Assembly (NCBI RefSeq): GCF_003003095.1
Contig: NZ_PVTT01000001.1
Coordinates: forward strand, 186,001-250,000
DNA length: 64,000 nucleotides
Origin: Hasllibacter halocynthiae
Lineage (GTDB): Bacteria > Pseudomonadota > Alphaproteobacteria > Rhodobacterales > Rhodobacteraceae
Reading direction: 5' to 3'
Below the pieces are notes generated by a model. That model ran no database searches. It was not told the DNA's origin and saw only the letters and a program-made list of their open reading frames with translations. Below are positions 17,866-26,328 of the stretch, one piece after another. Positions within the stretch are counted from its first letter, which is position 1, and each line of letters starts with the position of its first letter. The position numbers and the translations under genes were made by a program.

Positions 17866-19028
17866 AGCGGCAGCCCCACGTAGTTCTCGGCCATGGCGGC
17901 GCGGGCGCTCGCGCTCTCCTTCAGGAAGGCGAACTCGGCTCGCTGCATCCGGCGGTCGAAGGCCGACTGGTCCGGGTATCGGTGGAGGAGCGAGGTGAAC
18001 CACCACGAGAAGCGCACCGCCTTCCACACCCGCGCCAGAGCCCGGTTCGAGTAGGCGTCGATCGCCCCGTCGTCGCCGCCGAAATGGTCGATCAGCGCGC
18101 GCGAGAGGTAGTGGACGTCCGAGGCGGCCAGGTTCAGCCCCTTCGCGCCCGTGGGCGGCACGATATGCGCCGCGTCGCCGACGAGGAAGAGGCGACCCCA
18201 GCGCATCGGCTCGCACACGAAGGAGCGCAGGGGCGCGACCGACTTCTCGACCGAGGGGCCGGTGACCAGCGCCTCGGCGTGCTCGGGCGGCAGGCGGCGG
18301 CGCAGGGCGTCCCAGAAGGCGTCGTCGGACCAGGCTGCGGGGTCCTCCTCCGCCCCGCACTGGACGTAGTAGCGCGAGAGCCCCGTGCTGCGCATGGAGC
18401 AGAGGGCGAAGCCCTTCTCCGACCCGCTGTAGATCAGCTCGTCGTGGACGGGCGGCGTCTCCGACAGGATGCCGAGCCAGCCGAAGGGATAGACCTTCTC
18501 GTGCTCGGTCCGGCGACCCTCGGGGATCGTCCGGCGCGAGACGCCGTGGAACCCGTCGCATCCCGCGACGAAGGCGCAGCGTACGCGGCGGGGGCGCGCT
18601 TCGTGCCGAAAGGAGACCGACGGCGCGTCGGTGTCCGCACCCTCGATCACGACGTCGTCGACCCCGTGCAGCACGGGCGCGCCGGCCGCGTCGCGCGCCT
18701 CGTAGAGGTCGCGCGTGACTTCCGTCTGACCGTAGACCGTGACGGCGTGCCCGGTCGCCTCGCGGAAGCTCAGCCGGAAGCTCTCGTCGCCCCAGCCGAT
18801 CAGCGTGCCGGCATGGCGGATGCCCTCCTCCCGGCAGCGCGCCCCGACCCCGACCTCGTCCAGAAGGGCGACGGTCCCCCGCTCGAGCACGCCCGCGCGG
18901 ATGCGCGAGAGGACGTGCTCGCGCGATCGCCGCTCGAGGATCAGCGTCTCCACGCCCGCGCGATGGAGGAGCTGCCCCAGCAGCAGGCCCGACGGCCCGC
19001 CCCCGATGATGACGACCTGCGTTTCCAT
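17862..19028 (-). CDS. pobA: 4-hydroxybenzoate 3-monooxygenase
   Basis: A 388-residue flavoprotein hydroxylase. The FAD/NADPH signatures are GGGPSG at residues 9-14, SRIRAGVLERG, CDGFHGVSRR (the DG motif) and GDAAHIVPPTGAKGLNLA. These are closely typical of PobA. It turns 4-hydroxybenzoate into protocatechuate with NADPH and O2, feeding PcaGH encoded in the same operon. The upstream region is shared with the divergent iron-binding-protein gene and holds a 15-bp palindrome that could be an operator. No pobR or pcaQ regulator gene is adjacent. Confidence 0.93.
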   Translation of the reverse strand: METQVVIIGGGPSGLLLGQLLHRAGVETLILERRSREHVLSRIRAGVLERGTVALLDEVGVGARCREEGIRHAGTLIGWGDESFRLSFREATGHAVTVYGQTEVTRDLYEARDAAGAPVLHGVDDVVIEGADTDAPSVSFRHEARPRRVRCAFVAGCDGFHGVSRRTIPEGRRTEHEKVYPFGWLGILSETPPVHDELIYSGSEKGFALCSMRSTGLSRYYVQCGAEEDPAAWSDDAFWDALRRRLPPEHAEALVTGPSVEKSVAPLRSFVCEPMRWGRLFLVGDAAHIVPPTGAKGLNLAASDVHYLSRALIDHFGGDDGAIDAYSNRALARVWKAVRFSWWFTSLLHRYPDQSAFDRRMQRAEFAFLKESASARAAMAENYVGLPL

Positions 19029-19084
19029 CGCGCGACACTTGCCCGCCGGCCGGGCGCGCGCAACCGCGCTTGCAATATCCGAGC

Positions 19085-19099
19085 GTTCTTGTCAGGAAC
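19085..19099. promoter_or_regulatory. Candidate operator palindrome between pobA and the iron-transport gene
   Basis: GTTCTTGTCAGGAAC is a 15-base inverted repeat with a single mismatched pair. It lies 57 bases before the pobA start and 70 before the divergent binding-protein start. Its arms are inverted, unlike the direct GTTC repeats of the alphaproteobacterial LexA box. The binding protein is unknown. Confidence 0.4.
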
Positions 19100-19168
19100 T
19101 CGGCATCCCAGCCAGCGGCGGCCTCCCCCCCCGCGAGCCCGGTCCGCCCTTTCCGAACGGAGACAATC

Positions 19169-20182
19169 ATGACCCGCACCTCGATCCTCGCGCTGCTCGC
19201 GGCGGCCACGGCCGCGCCCGTCCTCGCGCAGGAGCTGAACCTCTACTCCTCGCGCCACTACGACACGGACGAGCGCCTCTACTCGGACTTCGAGGACGCG
19301 ACCGGCATCACCATCAACCGGATCGAGGGCAACGCAGACGAGCTGATCGCCCGCATGGAGGCCGAGGGCGCGAACAGCCCTGCCGACGTCCTGTTGACCG
19401 TGGACACCACCCGGCTGGAGCGGGCCAAGGACCTCGGCCTGCTGCAGCCGGTCGAGTCGGAGTTGCTGGAGGAGCGCATCCCCGCGAACCTGCGCGATGA
19501 GGACGACGAATGGTTCGGCTTCTCGCAGCGTGCGCGGATCGTCTTCTACGACGAGGACGAGGTCGGGAATCCGCCGCAGACCTACATGGACCTCGCCGAT
19601 CCGCAGTACGAGGGGATGATCTGCCACCGCTCGTCGACCAACGTCTACTCGCAGACCCTCCTCTCGGCGATCATCGAGCACTACGGAGAGGAGGCCGCGG
19701 CCGAATGGGCGCAGGGCTTCGTGGACAATTTCGCGCGCGATCCCCAGGGCGGCGACACGGACCAGCTTCGCGGCCTCGTCTCGGGCGAGTGCGACATCGC
19801 GATCTCGAACACGTACTACTTCGCCCGCGCCATCCGCAAGGACGTGGACGGCCTCGGCCAGGAGGAGCTGGACGGCATCGGCTGGGTGTTCCCGATGATG
19901 ACCGACGAGGAGGGGGCGCACGTGAACCTCTCCGGCGCGGGCGTCGCGGCGAACGCGCCGCACTACGACAACGCGGTCGCCTTCCTGGAGTACCTCGCCT
20001 CGGACCAGGCGCAGGAATACTTCGCCAACGGCAACGACGAGTATCCGGCCGTGGAAGGCGTGCCGGTGTCCGAGTCCGTCGCGACACTGGGCGAGTTCGA
20101 GGGCGACACCGTCGACCTCTCGGCCGTGGCGCAGAACGTCGACGCCGCGAACCGCATCTTCGGCGAGGTCGGCTGGGAGTGA
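19169..20182 (+). CDS. Fe(III) ABC transporter periplasmic binding protein
   Basis: A 337-residue protein with a 20-residue signal peptide (MTRTSILALLAAATAAPVLA, cut before QELN). The mature start LNLYSSRHYDTDERLYSDFE is typical of the FbpA/FutA/AfuA group, as are the later tyrosines in the SNTYYFAR segment that bind ferric iron in this family. It should deliver Fe3+ to the permease encoded convergently at 20277-21929. No ATPase gene of the system is present. The ATG is preceded by GGAGA. A strong hairpin terminator follows. Confidence 0.88.
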   Translation: MTRTSILALLAAATAAPVLAQELNLYSSRHYDTDERLYSDFEDATGITINRIEGNADELIARMEAEGANSPADVLLTVDTTRLERAKDLGLLQPVESELLEERIPANLRDEDDEWFGFSQRARIVFYDEDEVGNPPQTYMDLADPQYEGMICHRSSTNVYSQTLLSAIIEHYGEEAAAEWAQGFVDNFARDPQGGDTDQLRGLVSGECDIAISNTYYFARAIRKDVDGLGQEELDGIGWVFPMMTDEEGAHVNLSGAGVAANAPHYDNAVAFLEYLASDQAQEYFANGNDEYPAVEGVPVSESVATLGEFEGDTVDLSAVAQNVDAANRIFGEVGWE

Positions 20183-20212
20183 TCCGCCAACCTTGGTGAC
20201 GCCAGCTTGGGG

Positions 20213-20240
20213 GGGGGCGCCTTCGTATCGGGGCGCCCCC
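20213..20240. terminator. Hairpin terminator between convergent iron-transport genes
   Basis: GGGGGCGCC (20213-20221) pairs perfectly with GGCGCCCCC (20232-20240) around a ten-base loop, 30 bases after the binding-protein stop. Only TATCCTT follows, so the T-run is weak. It could stop transcription from both sides. Confidence 0.65.
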
Positions 20241-20276
20241 TATCCTTCGAGGGAGAAGGCGCTACCCGCGCTCCGG

Positions 20277-21929
20277 CTAGTCCCCGCGGCCCAGGCGGCG
20301 CACCAGGAGGAGCACCGGGACCAGCCCGACGGCGGCGATCACCAGCGAGGGGACGGCGGCGCCCTGCAGCCGCTCGTCCGCGGCGAGACGGTGGGCCTGC
20401 ACGGCGAGCGTGTCGAAGTTGAAAGGCCGCATGATCAGCGTTGCGGGCAGCTCCTTGGCGATGTCGACGAAGACGATCAACGCCGCCGCGGCCAGGGAGG
20501 GCCGCAAGATCGGCAGGTGCACCGAACGCACGGTGCCCCAGGCGCTGCGCCCCAGTACCCGGGCCGCCGCGTCCGTGCTGGCGGTGACGGTGGCGAGCCC
20601 CCCTTCGTAGGCGCCGATCGCCGCGGCGAGGAAGCGGATCGCGTAGGCCGCCACCAGAAGCCAGATCGAGCCGGTGAAGAGAAGGCCCGTGTCGACCCCG
20701 AAGCGGGCCTCCATGAAGGCGTCGACCGCATTGTCGAGGGCGGCGAACGGCACGAGGAGGCCGACCGCGATCACCCCGCCCGGCACCGCGTAGCCGAGGC
20801 GGGCGATCGTCAGCGCCCCGGCGCTGGCCCGTCCCGGCGCGAGGCGCGCGAGCGTGCCCAGGAGCACCGCCGCGCCCACGGTCAGCGCCGCGCCGACGGT
20901 CGCCAGGGTCAGCGTGTTCGTCACGAAGCCCGCATAGCGGCGCGAGAGCAGCGACTGCTCCGACCCCGTCGCCATCGCCAGGAGAACCCCCGCGGGAAGT
21001 ACCGCGCCGAGAAGGACCGGCGCGGCGCAGGCCGCCGTCGCCGCCCATCCGCGCGCGCCCCTCAGACGGACCCGCCCGGGCCGGGCGCCCGGGCGTCCGG
21101 CATAGTCCGCGCCGCGCCGCCCCCGCCGCTCCAGGATCGCGAGGAGGAGGGCGAAGGCCAGAAGCCCCAGCGCCAGCTGCGCCGCCGCGGCCCGGTCGCC
21201 CAGGCTGATCCACGCCGTGTAGATGCCCGTCGCGAAGGTCGGCACCCCGAAGAAGGCGACCGTGCCGTAGTCGGCGATGACCTCCATCCCGACCAGGAGT
21301 ACCCCCGCCGCGATGGCGGGCCGGGCCATCGGGACGGCGACGGCGGCGAACGCCCCCCAAGGCCCCCGACCGAGCGAGCGGGCGACTTCGTAGGCCTCCC
21401 GGCCCTGGAGCTGGAAGGCGGACCTCGCGAGGAGGTAGACGTAAGGGTAGAGCACCAGCGTCAGGACCATCGCCGCCCCGCCCAGCGAGCGGATCTCCGG
21501 GAACCAGTAGTCGCGCGGCCCCCAGCCCGTGACCTCGCGGAGCAGCGTCTGCACCGCCCCCGGATGGTCGAGGAGATGGGTGTAGGCATAGGCCAACACG
21601 TAGGCGGGGAAGGCGAAGGGAAGGACCAGCGCCGGTTCCAGAATCCGGCGGCCGGGGAAGTCGGTGGCGGTGACCAGCCAAGCCGCGCCCGTCCCGATCC
21701 CCAGCGTTCCGGCCCCCACGATCCCTAGCAGCGCGAGCGTGTTGGCCGCGTAGGCCGGCAGCACCGACCCGGCGAGCTGCCGGGCCGTCCCCGTCGAGCC
21801 CGTCGTCGCGGCTAGCAGGACGCCCGCATGGGGCAGGGCGCACATCGCGGCGATCAGCGCCGCGGCGGCGATCAGCGGGGCGGGCGCGCGGCGGCCCCGG
21901 CGGGCCGGGGGGGCGATCTGGTCCGTCAT
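20277..21929 (-). CDS. Fe(III) ABC transporter permease (fused double MetI domain)
   Basis: A 550-residue inner-membrane permease of the FbpB type, with two permease halves of about six helices each. EAA-type loops that dock the ATPase are seen in EVARSLGRGPWGAFAAVAVPMARPAI (first half) and DAAARVLGRSAWGTVRSVHLPILRPSL (second half). It is oriented towards the binding-protein gene, so the two are convergent and need separate promoters. The start at 21929 begins MTDQIAPP; an upstream ATG at 21983 would add 18 residues without clear support. Confidence 0.88.
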   Translation of the reverse strand: MTDQIAPPARRGRRAPAPLIAAAALIAAMCALPHAGVLLAATTGSTGTARQLAGSVLPAYAANTLALLGIVGAGTLGIGTGAAWLVTATDFPGRRILEPALVLPFAFPAYVLAYAYTHLLDHPGAVQTLLREVTGWGPRDYWFPEIRSLGGAAMVLTLVLYPYVYLLARSAFQLQGREAYEVARSLGRGPWGAFAAVAVPMARPAIAAGVLLVGMEVIADYGTVAFFGVPTFATGIYTAWISLGDRAAAAQLALGLLAFALLLAILERRGRRGADYAGRPGARPGRVRLRGARGWAATAACAAPVLLGAVLPAGVLLAMATGSEQSLLSRRYAGFVTNTLTLATVGAALTVGAAVLLGTLARLAPGRASAGALTIARLGYAVPGGVIAVGLLVPFAALDNAVDAFMEARFGVDTGLLFTGSIWLLVAAYAIRFLAAAIGAYEGGLATVTASTDAAARVLGRSAWGTVRSVHLPILRPSLAAAALIVFVDIAKELPATLIMRPFNFDTLAVQAHRLAADERLQGAAVPSLVIAAVGLVPVLLLVRRLGRGD

Positions 21930-22035
21930 GGCGAGGGTCCTCGGGCGGCGACCTCCTATCGGTCCACGGCTTCCTCCGGTCAACCGGGCCGGTTCGGGGT
22001 ACGCCGGCCGACGAGGGGGACGCGGGCCTGTTCCC

Positions 22036-23037
22036 TCACGCCGCCCCGGTCCGGTCCCAGGCCGCGAGCGTGCCCGGCGAAGGGTCGGCGTCCGGGACGA
22101 ACCCTTCCCGCAGGGGATGCGTCACCGGGTCCTTCGCTCGCAGCAGGTGGGTGCCGATCACCTCCGCGTAGGAGCGGTAGCGGTAGCCCCCGTTCCGGAC
22201 GAGCGTCGCCTCCCGTTCGGCATCGTAGGCCGCGGGGAGGGCGTACCACGGCAGGCGGGGGCGGGCATGATGGAGCGCGTGGAGGTTGTTGTTGAGGAAG
22301 AGGAAGGCGAGCAGTCCGCGGTCCTCGATGACGACGCTGCGGGCACGGGGCAGATGATGGGCCCGATGCTCGAGGAAGGTGCGGATCTTCAGGACCGATA
22401 CCGACCCGTAGGCCGCCGCCCCGTACGCCCAGAGCGGCAGGGCGGAGAGGGAGACCGCCCACAGCACCAGCGCTAGGCCCGGCAGGTGCAGCGCCCAGGC
22501 GAGGAACACCGCCCCGTCCTCCCGCGCCATGGCCCGGAGGTCGTCGCGCCAGAGACGGAAGGCCGACACCGCCGGACCGAACGCCATCCGCCCCAAGAGC
22601 GTGTTCTGCATTCGCAGCACGACCTTCCAGGGTGCCGGCAGCCCCGCCCAGTCGGCTGGATGGACGAAGTTCGACTCGGGGTCGTCGTAGGGATCGGTCA
22701 GCGCGGGGTCGCGGTGATGCGCGAGGTGGGTGTCCCTGAACCGCCGGTAGGGCAGCCAGAGGCCGAGGGGCAGGAACACGCAGCCCTCGTTCAGCCGCGC
22801 GGAGCGGAACGGATGGCCATGGAGCACCTCGTGCTGCAGCGAGGAGTGGAGCGCCAGGAGCGGCACGAGGAGAAGGAGGGAGGGCAGGGGGCCCAGCCAG
22901 CCGGCGCCGGCAAGGATGGCCGCCCAGCCGCCATGCGTGAAAAGGACGAGGCCGATGGTCGGCCACTCGATCCGATGCCCCTCGGACGCCGTGCCACCCG
23001 CGCACGCATCCGAAGCGGGGCTGAGGCCCTTCTTCAT
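22036..23037 (-). CDS. Membrane fatty acid desaturase
   Basis: A 333-residue di-iron desaturase/hydroxylase family protein with several membrane helices. The three histidine boxes are visible: HEVLHGH, HLAHH in RDTHLAHHRDP, and HALHHARP near the C-terminal third, plus a further HRAHH. The family inserts double bonds or hydroxyls into acyl chains or related lipids using O2; the target is not evident. GGAGGG five bases before the ATG at 23037 fixes the start. It lies 106 bases upstream of the iron permease gene on the same strand and is divergent from ccmF. Confidence 0.82.
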   Translation of the reverse strand: MKKGLSPASDACAGGTASEGHRIEWPTIGLVLFTHGGWAAILAGAGWLGPLPSLLLLVPLLALHSSLQHEVLHGHPFRSARLNEGCVFLPLGLWLPYRRFRDTHLAHHRDPALTDPYDDPESNFVHPADWAGLPAPWKVVLRMQNTLLGRMAFGPAVSAFRLWRDDLRAMAREDGAVFLAWALHLPGLALVLWAVSLSALPLWAYGAAAYGSVSVLKIRTFLEHRAHHLPRARSVVIEDRGLLAFLFLNNNLHALHHARPRLPWYALPAAYDAEREATLVRNGGYRYRSYAEVIGTHLLRAKDPVTHPLREGFVPDADPSPGTLAAWDRTGAA

Positions 23038-23384
23038 GGTCCCTCCGTTCCAGGACGACGATATTCGGAGAGCGGACCGGCCGGACGGGTGCCGTAGGGG
23101 CGCGCTCGCGCGGAGGCTAGCCCAGGATGGATCGGCTAGACAAGATACTGGAGGCCGAACGGTGGCACATGCGACATGGAGCAACCTGTCCCCGGCGCCC
23201 CGGTGCCCGGTCCGGCGAAGCATCCGGTGCAGCCTGCATGTGCGGCACGCAGCATGGGGGACGCCGCGCCGGTCGTGCTGGACGCCGTCGTGGGGGCGCG
23301 CCCGCCGTCACGTCTGCGCGTGCGGGCGGCGATAGGCCGCCGCACCCCCTTGACCCGGCGGCCCGGCGCCCCCCTCTAGGACGC
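23038..23384. other. Divergent promoter region of the desaturase gene and ccmF
   Basis: About 350 bases without a supported gene. An ATG at 23127 is in frame with ccmF, but the sequence between it and 23385 is arginine- and glycine-rich and unlike CcmF, so I treat it as untranslated. The ccmE gene often found before ccmF is absent. Confidence 0.5.
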
Positions 23385-25376
23385 ATGATCGCCGAGCTGG
23401 GACATCTCGCGCTTACGCTCGCCCTCGCGGCGGCGCTCGTGCAGTCGGTCCTGCCCATGGTCGGGGCCGCGCGCGGGGACGCCGCCCTGATGGGCAGCGC
23501 GCGGGCCACGGCCATCCTGCAGGCGGGGCTGTCGGGCTTCGCCTTCGCCGCCCTCGTCAACGCCTTCGCGGTCTCCGACTTCTCGGTCGTCAACGTCTAC
23601 GAGAACAGCCACACGCTGAAGCCGATGATCTTCAAGATCGCGGCGGCCTGGGGCTCGCACGAGGGATCGCTCCTCCTCTGGGTGCTGATCCTCGCGCTCT
23701 TCGGGGCGGGGGTGGCGATCCTCGGGGCGGGCGTGCCGGAGCGGCTTCGGGCCCGGACGCTGGCCGTGCAGGCCTGGATCGCCGTGGGGTTCCTGACCTT
23801 CCTCCTCTTGACCTCGAACCCGTTCGACCGGCTCGACCCTGCGCCGCTGGAGGGCACGGACCTGAACCCGCTCCTCCAGCATGTCGGCCTCGCGCTGCAC
23901 CCTCCGCTGCTCTATCTCGGCTATGTCGGGTTGAGCATCGTCTTCTCCTTCGCCGTCGCCGCCCTGATCGAGGGGCGGGTCGATCCGGCCTGGGCCCGCT
24001 GGGTGCGGCCGTGGACGCTGGCGGCCTGGGTGTTCCTCACTGGGGGCATCGCGCTGGGCTCCTGGTGGGCCTACTCGGAGCTCGGATGGGGCGGCTGGTG
24101 GTTCTGGGACCCGGTCGAGAACGTGTCGTTCATGCCTTGGCTCGCGGCGACGGCCCTTCTGCACAGCGCCATCGTCACCGAGAAGCGCGACGCGTTCAAG
24201 TCGTGGACGATCCTCCTGGCTATCCTGGCCTTCTCGCTTTCCCTCTTCGGGACGTTCATCGTCCGGTCGGGGCTCCTCACCTCCGTCCACGCCTTCGCGG
24301 TCGACCCCGAGCGGGGGATCTATATCCTCGGACTCCTCGTCGTCGCGATCGGCGGCTCGCTCGCGCTTTTCGCGGTGCGCGCCCCGGCGATGGAGCCCGG
24401 CGGCCTCTTCCGCCCGATCTCGCGCGAGGGGGGGCTTCTGATGAACAACCTCGTCCTCGGGACGATGACGGGGACGGTCCTCTTCGGGACGCTCTACCCC
24501 CTCGTCTTGGAGGGGATCACGGGCGAGCAGATCAGCGTCGGCGCGCCCTATTTCGATGCGACCTTCGTGCCATTGATGCTGGTCCTCGCCGTCTTCATGG
24601 GGCTGGGCCCGCTCCTGCCGTGGAAGCGCGCGGACCTCGCGGGGGCGCTGGCGCGGCTGCGGGTGGTGGCGGTGCTGGTGCTCGCCGTCATGGCGGTCGT
24701 CTGGTGGTGGCGTACGGACGGGCCCGTGCTGGGGCTCGTCGCGGTCGGGGTGGCGACCTGGCTGATCGGCGCCTCGCTGGCCGAATGGGCCGGTCGCGTC
24801 AAGCTCTTCGCGGATCCCGGCGCGGCCCTGCGCCGGGCCCGATCCCTGCCTCGGGCGGCGCACGGGATGATGCTGGCCCATGTCGGCGTGGGCGTGCTGA
24901 TCCTCGGCGCGACCGCCTCGACCGCCTGGAAGGAGGAGGCGCTGGCCTTCGCCGCGCCCGGAACCTCGGTCGAGGTCGCGGGCTACACCGTCACCATGAC
25001 GGACCGGGTGCGCGTGGACGGGCCTAACTGGATCGCCGACCGAGGCGTGCTGAGCGTCTCGCGCGGGGGCGAGGCCATCGGCGACCTCACCGCCGAGCGG
25101 CGCTTCTATCCGGCCGCGAACCGCTGGACGACCGAGAGCGGCATCCTTCGGCGCGGGTTCTCCGACCTCTACGTCACGGTGACGGAAGCGGTGAACGAGG
25201 ACGCCGCGGGCGGCGCGCGCGTGCTGCGCGCCGTGTACGAGCCTTGGGTCAACCTCCTCTGGATCGGGTCGGCCATGCTGGTCGTCGGCGGGGCGTTGTC
25301 CCTGTCGGACCGCCGCCTGCGCGTCGGCGCGCCGCGGCGCGCGGCCCCTGCCCGGGGGGCCATGCCGGCGGAATGA
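23385..25376 (+). CDS. ccmF: Cytochrome c maturation haem lyase CcmF
   Basis: A 663-residue polytopic membrane protein. The tryptophan-rich WWD haem-handling segment reads ELGWGGWWFWDPVENVSFMPW. The conserved PLLYLGYVGLS region and the periplasmic histidine segments of CcmF are also seen. Together with CcmH and CcmE it attaches haem to the CxxCH motifs of apocytochrome c in the periplasm (system I). The start at 23385 (MIAELGHLALTLALA) is the usual CcmF beginning. Its stop overlaps the ccmG ATG in ATGA. Confidence 0.95.
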   Translation: MIAELGHLALTLALAAALVQSVLPMVGAARGDAALMGSARATAILQAGLSGFAFAALVNAFAVSDFSVVNVYENSHTLKPMIFKIAAAWGSHEGSLLLWVLILALFGAGVAILGAGVPERLRARTLAVQAWIAVGFLTFLLLTSNPFDRLDPAPLEGTDLNPLLQHVGLALHPPLLYLGYVGLSIVFSFAVAALIEGRVDPAWARWVRPWTLAAWVFLTGGIALGSWWAYSELGWGGWWFWDPVENVSFMPWLAATALLHSAIVTEKRDAFKSWTILLAILAFSLSLFGTFIVRSGLLTSVHAFAVDPERGIYILGLLVVAIGGSLALFAVRAPAMEPGGLFRPISREGGLLMNNLVLGTMTGTVLFGTLYPLVLEGITGEQISVGAPYFDATFVPLMLVLAVFMGLGPLLPWKRADLAGALARLRVVAVLVLAVMAVVWWWRTDGPVLGLVAVGVATWLIGASLAEWAGRVKLFADPGAALRRARSLPRAAHGMMLAHVGVGVLILGATASTAWKEEALAFAAPGTSVEVAGYTVTMTDRVRVDGPNWIADRGVLSVSRGGEAIGDLTAERRFYPAANRWTTESGILRRGFSDLYVTVTEAVNEDAAGGARVLRAVYEPWVNLLWIGSAMLVVGGALSLSDRRLRVGAPRRAAPARGAMPAE

Positions 25377-25891
25377 GGCGGCTCCTCTTCTTCCTGCCCT
25401 TCGCGGTGTTCGGCGCCGTGGCGGGCTTCGGCCTCTGGGCGCTGACCTCAGGGCGCGACCCGAACGCGTTCGACTCGCCGGTCGTGGGTCGCGACCTTCC
25501 CGCCCTCGCGCTAGAGCCGCTGGCGGACCTGCCGCTCCTGCAGACCGGCGAGATCGGCGGCGGGGTGCAGGTGGTGAACGTCTTCGCGTCCTGGTGCGTG
25601 CCTTGCGTGGCCGAGCATCCGGTCCTCGTCTCCATCGCCGAAAGCGGCGTGCCGGTGCACGGGATCGCCTATCAGGACGCGCCGGAGGATACGTTGGCCT
25701 TCCTCGATGAGCACGGGAACCCCTACGCGAGCGTCGGACGCGACGCGGGTCGGCAGGTGCTGGAGCTGGGGCTTTCCGGCGTGCCGGAGACTTTCCTCGT
25801 GGTGGACGGGGCCGTCGCCTATCACGCCGCCGGGCCGATCCTCGGCGCGCCGGGGGACGCGTTCCTCGCGGCGCTGGATGCCGCGCGGTGA
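25373..25891 (+). CDS. ccmG: Thiol:disulfide interchange protein CcmG/DsbE
   Basis: A 172-residue membrane-anchored periplasmic thioredoxin. After an N-terminal anchor (residues 4-24) the thioredoxin fold carries the active site W-C75-V-P-C78 and the cis-proline loop GVPETFLV. It reduces apocytochrome c and CcmH thiols so that haem can be attached. The ATG overlaps the ccmF stop, and the stop overlaps the GTG of ccmH. The DsbD-like protein facing this operon is a plausible source of its electrons. Confidence 0.93.
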   Translation: MRRLLFFLPFAVFGAVAGFGLWALTSGRDPNAFDSPVVGRDLPALALEPLADLPLLQTGEIGGGVQVVNVFASWCVPCVAEHPVLVSIAESGVPVHGIAYQDAPEDTLAFLDEHGNPYASVGRDAGRQVLELGLSGVPETFLVVDGAVAYHAAGPILGAPGDAFLAALDAAR

Positions 25892-26328
25892 GGGCCGCGA
25901 TCCTCGCCCTCCTCCTTATGGCGGCGCCTGCATGGGCGGCGACGGAGCCGGACGAGGTCTTGGCGGACCCCGCCCTCGAGGCCCGCGCCCGCCAGCTCGG
26001 CACGGAGCTGCGCTGCGTCGTCTGCGCGGGGGAGAGCATCGAGTCGAGCTCGGCCGGGGTGGCCCGTGACCTGCGCCTTCTCGTGCGCGAGCGGCTGGTC
26101 GCGGGCGACACCGACGACGAGGCGCTGGACTACGTCGTCGCGCGCTACGGCGAGGGGGTCCTCCTGCGGCCGCGGTTCGGGGGTCACACGCTGGCCCTGT
26201 GGCTGATGCCGGCCGGGCTGCTGGTCCTGGGCGGCGTCGGCGCGGCGACCGCCCTGCGGCGGCGCGGCAGGGGCACGGGCCGCGCGCTGAGCGCCGAGGA
26301 AGCCGAGGAGGTCGAGCGCCTGCGCTAG
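25888..26328 (+). CDS. ccmH: Cytochrome c maturation protein CcmH (CycL)
   Basis: A 146-residue protein with a signal peptide (cut near AWA-AT, residue 17), the redox motif LRC43VVC46 followed by SIESSSAGVARDLR, and a C-terminal membrane anchor (about residues 101-122). It interacts with apocytochrome c and CcmF. It is the short form without the TPR part (CcmI), which is not in the window. GTG start within a GTGA overlap. Its stop shares CTAG with the facing dsbD-like gene. Confidence 0.93.
   Translation: MRAAILALLLMAAPAWAATEPDEVLADPALEARARQLGTELRCVVCAGESIESSSAGVARDLRLLVRERLVAGDTDDEALDYVVARYGEGVLLRPRFGGHTLALWLMPAGLLVLGGVGAATALRRRGRGTGRALSAEEAEEVERLR

Noticed and set aside
23127-23384. Extending CcmF upstream to an in-frame ATG at 23127
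   Set aside because: The added 86 residues are Arg/Gly-rich, have no signal or helix, and CcmF proteins normally begin at the residue chosen.
23376-26111. A 911-codon minus-strand frame across the ccm genes
   Set aside because: It is Arg/Gly/Pro low-complexity and opposite three clear, overlapping ccm genes.
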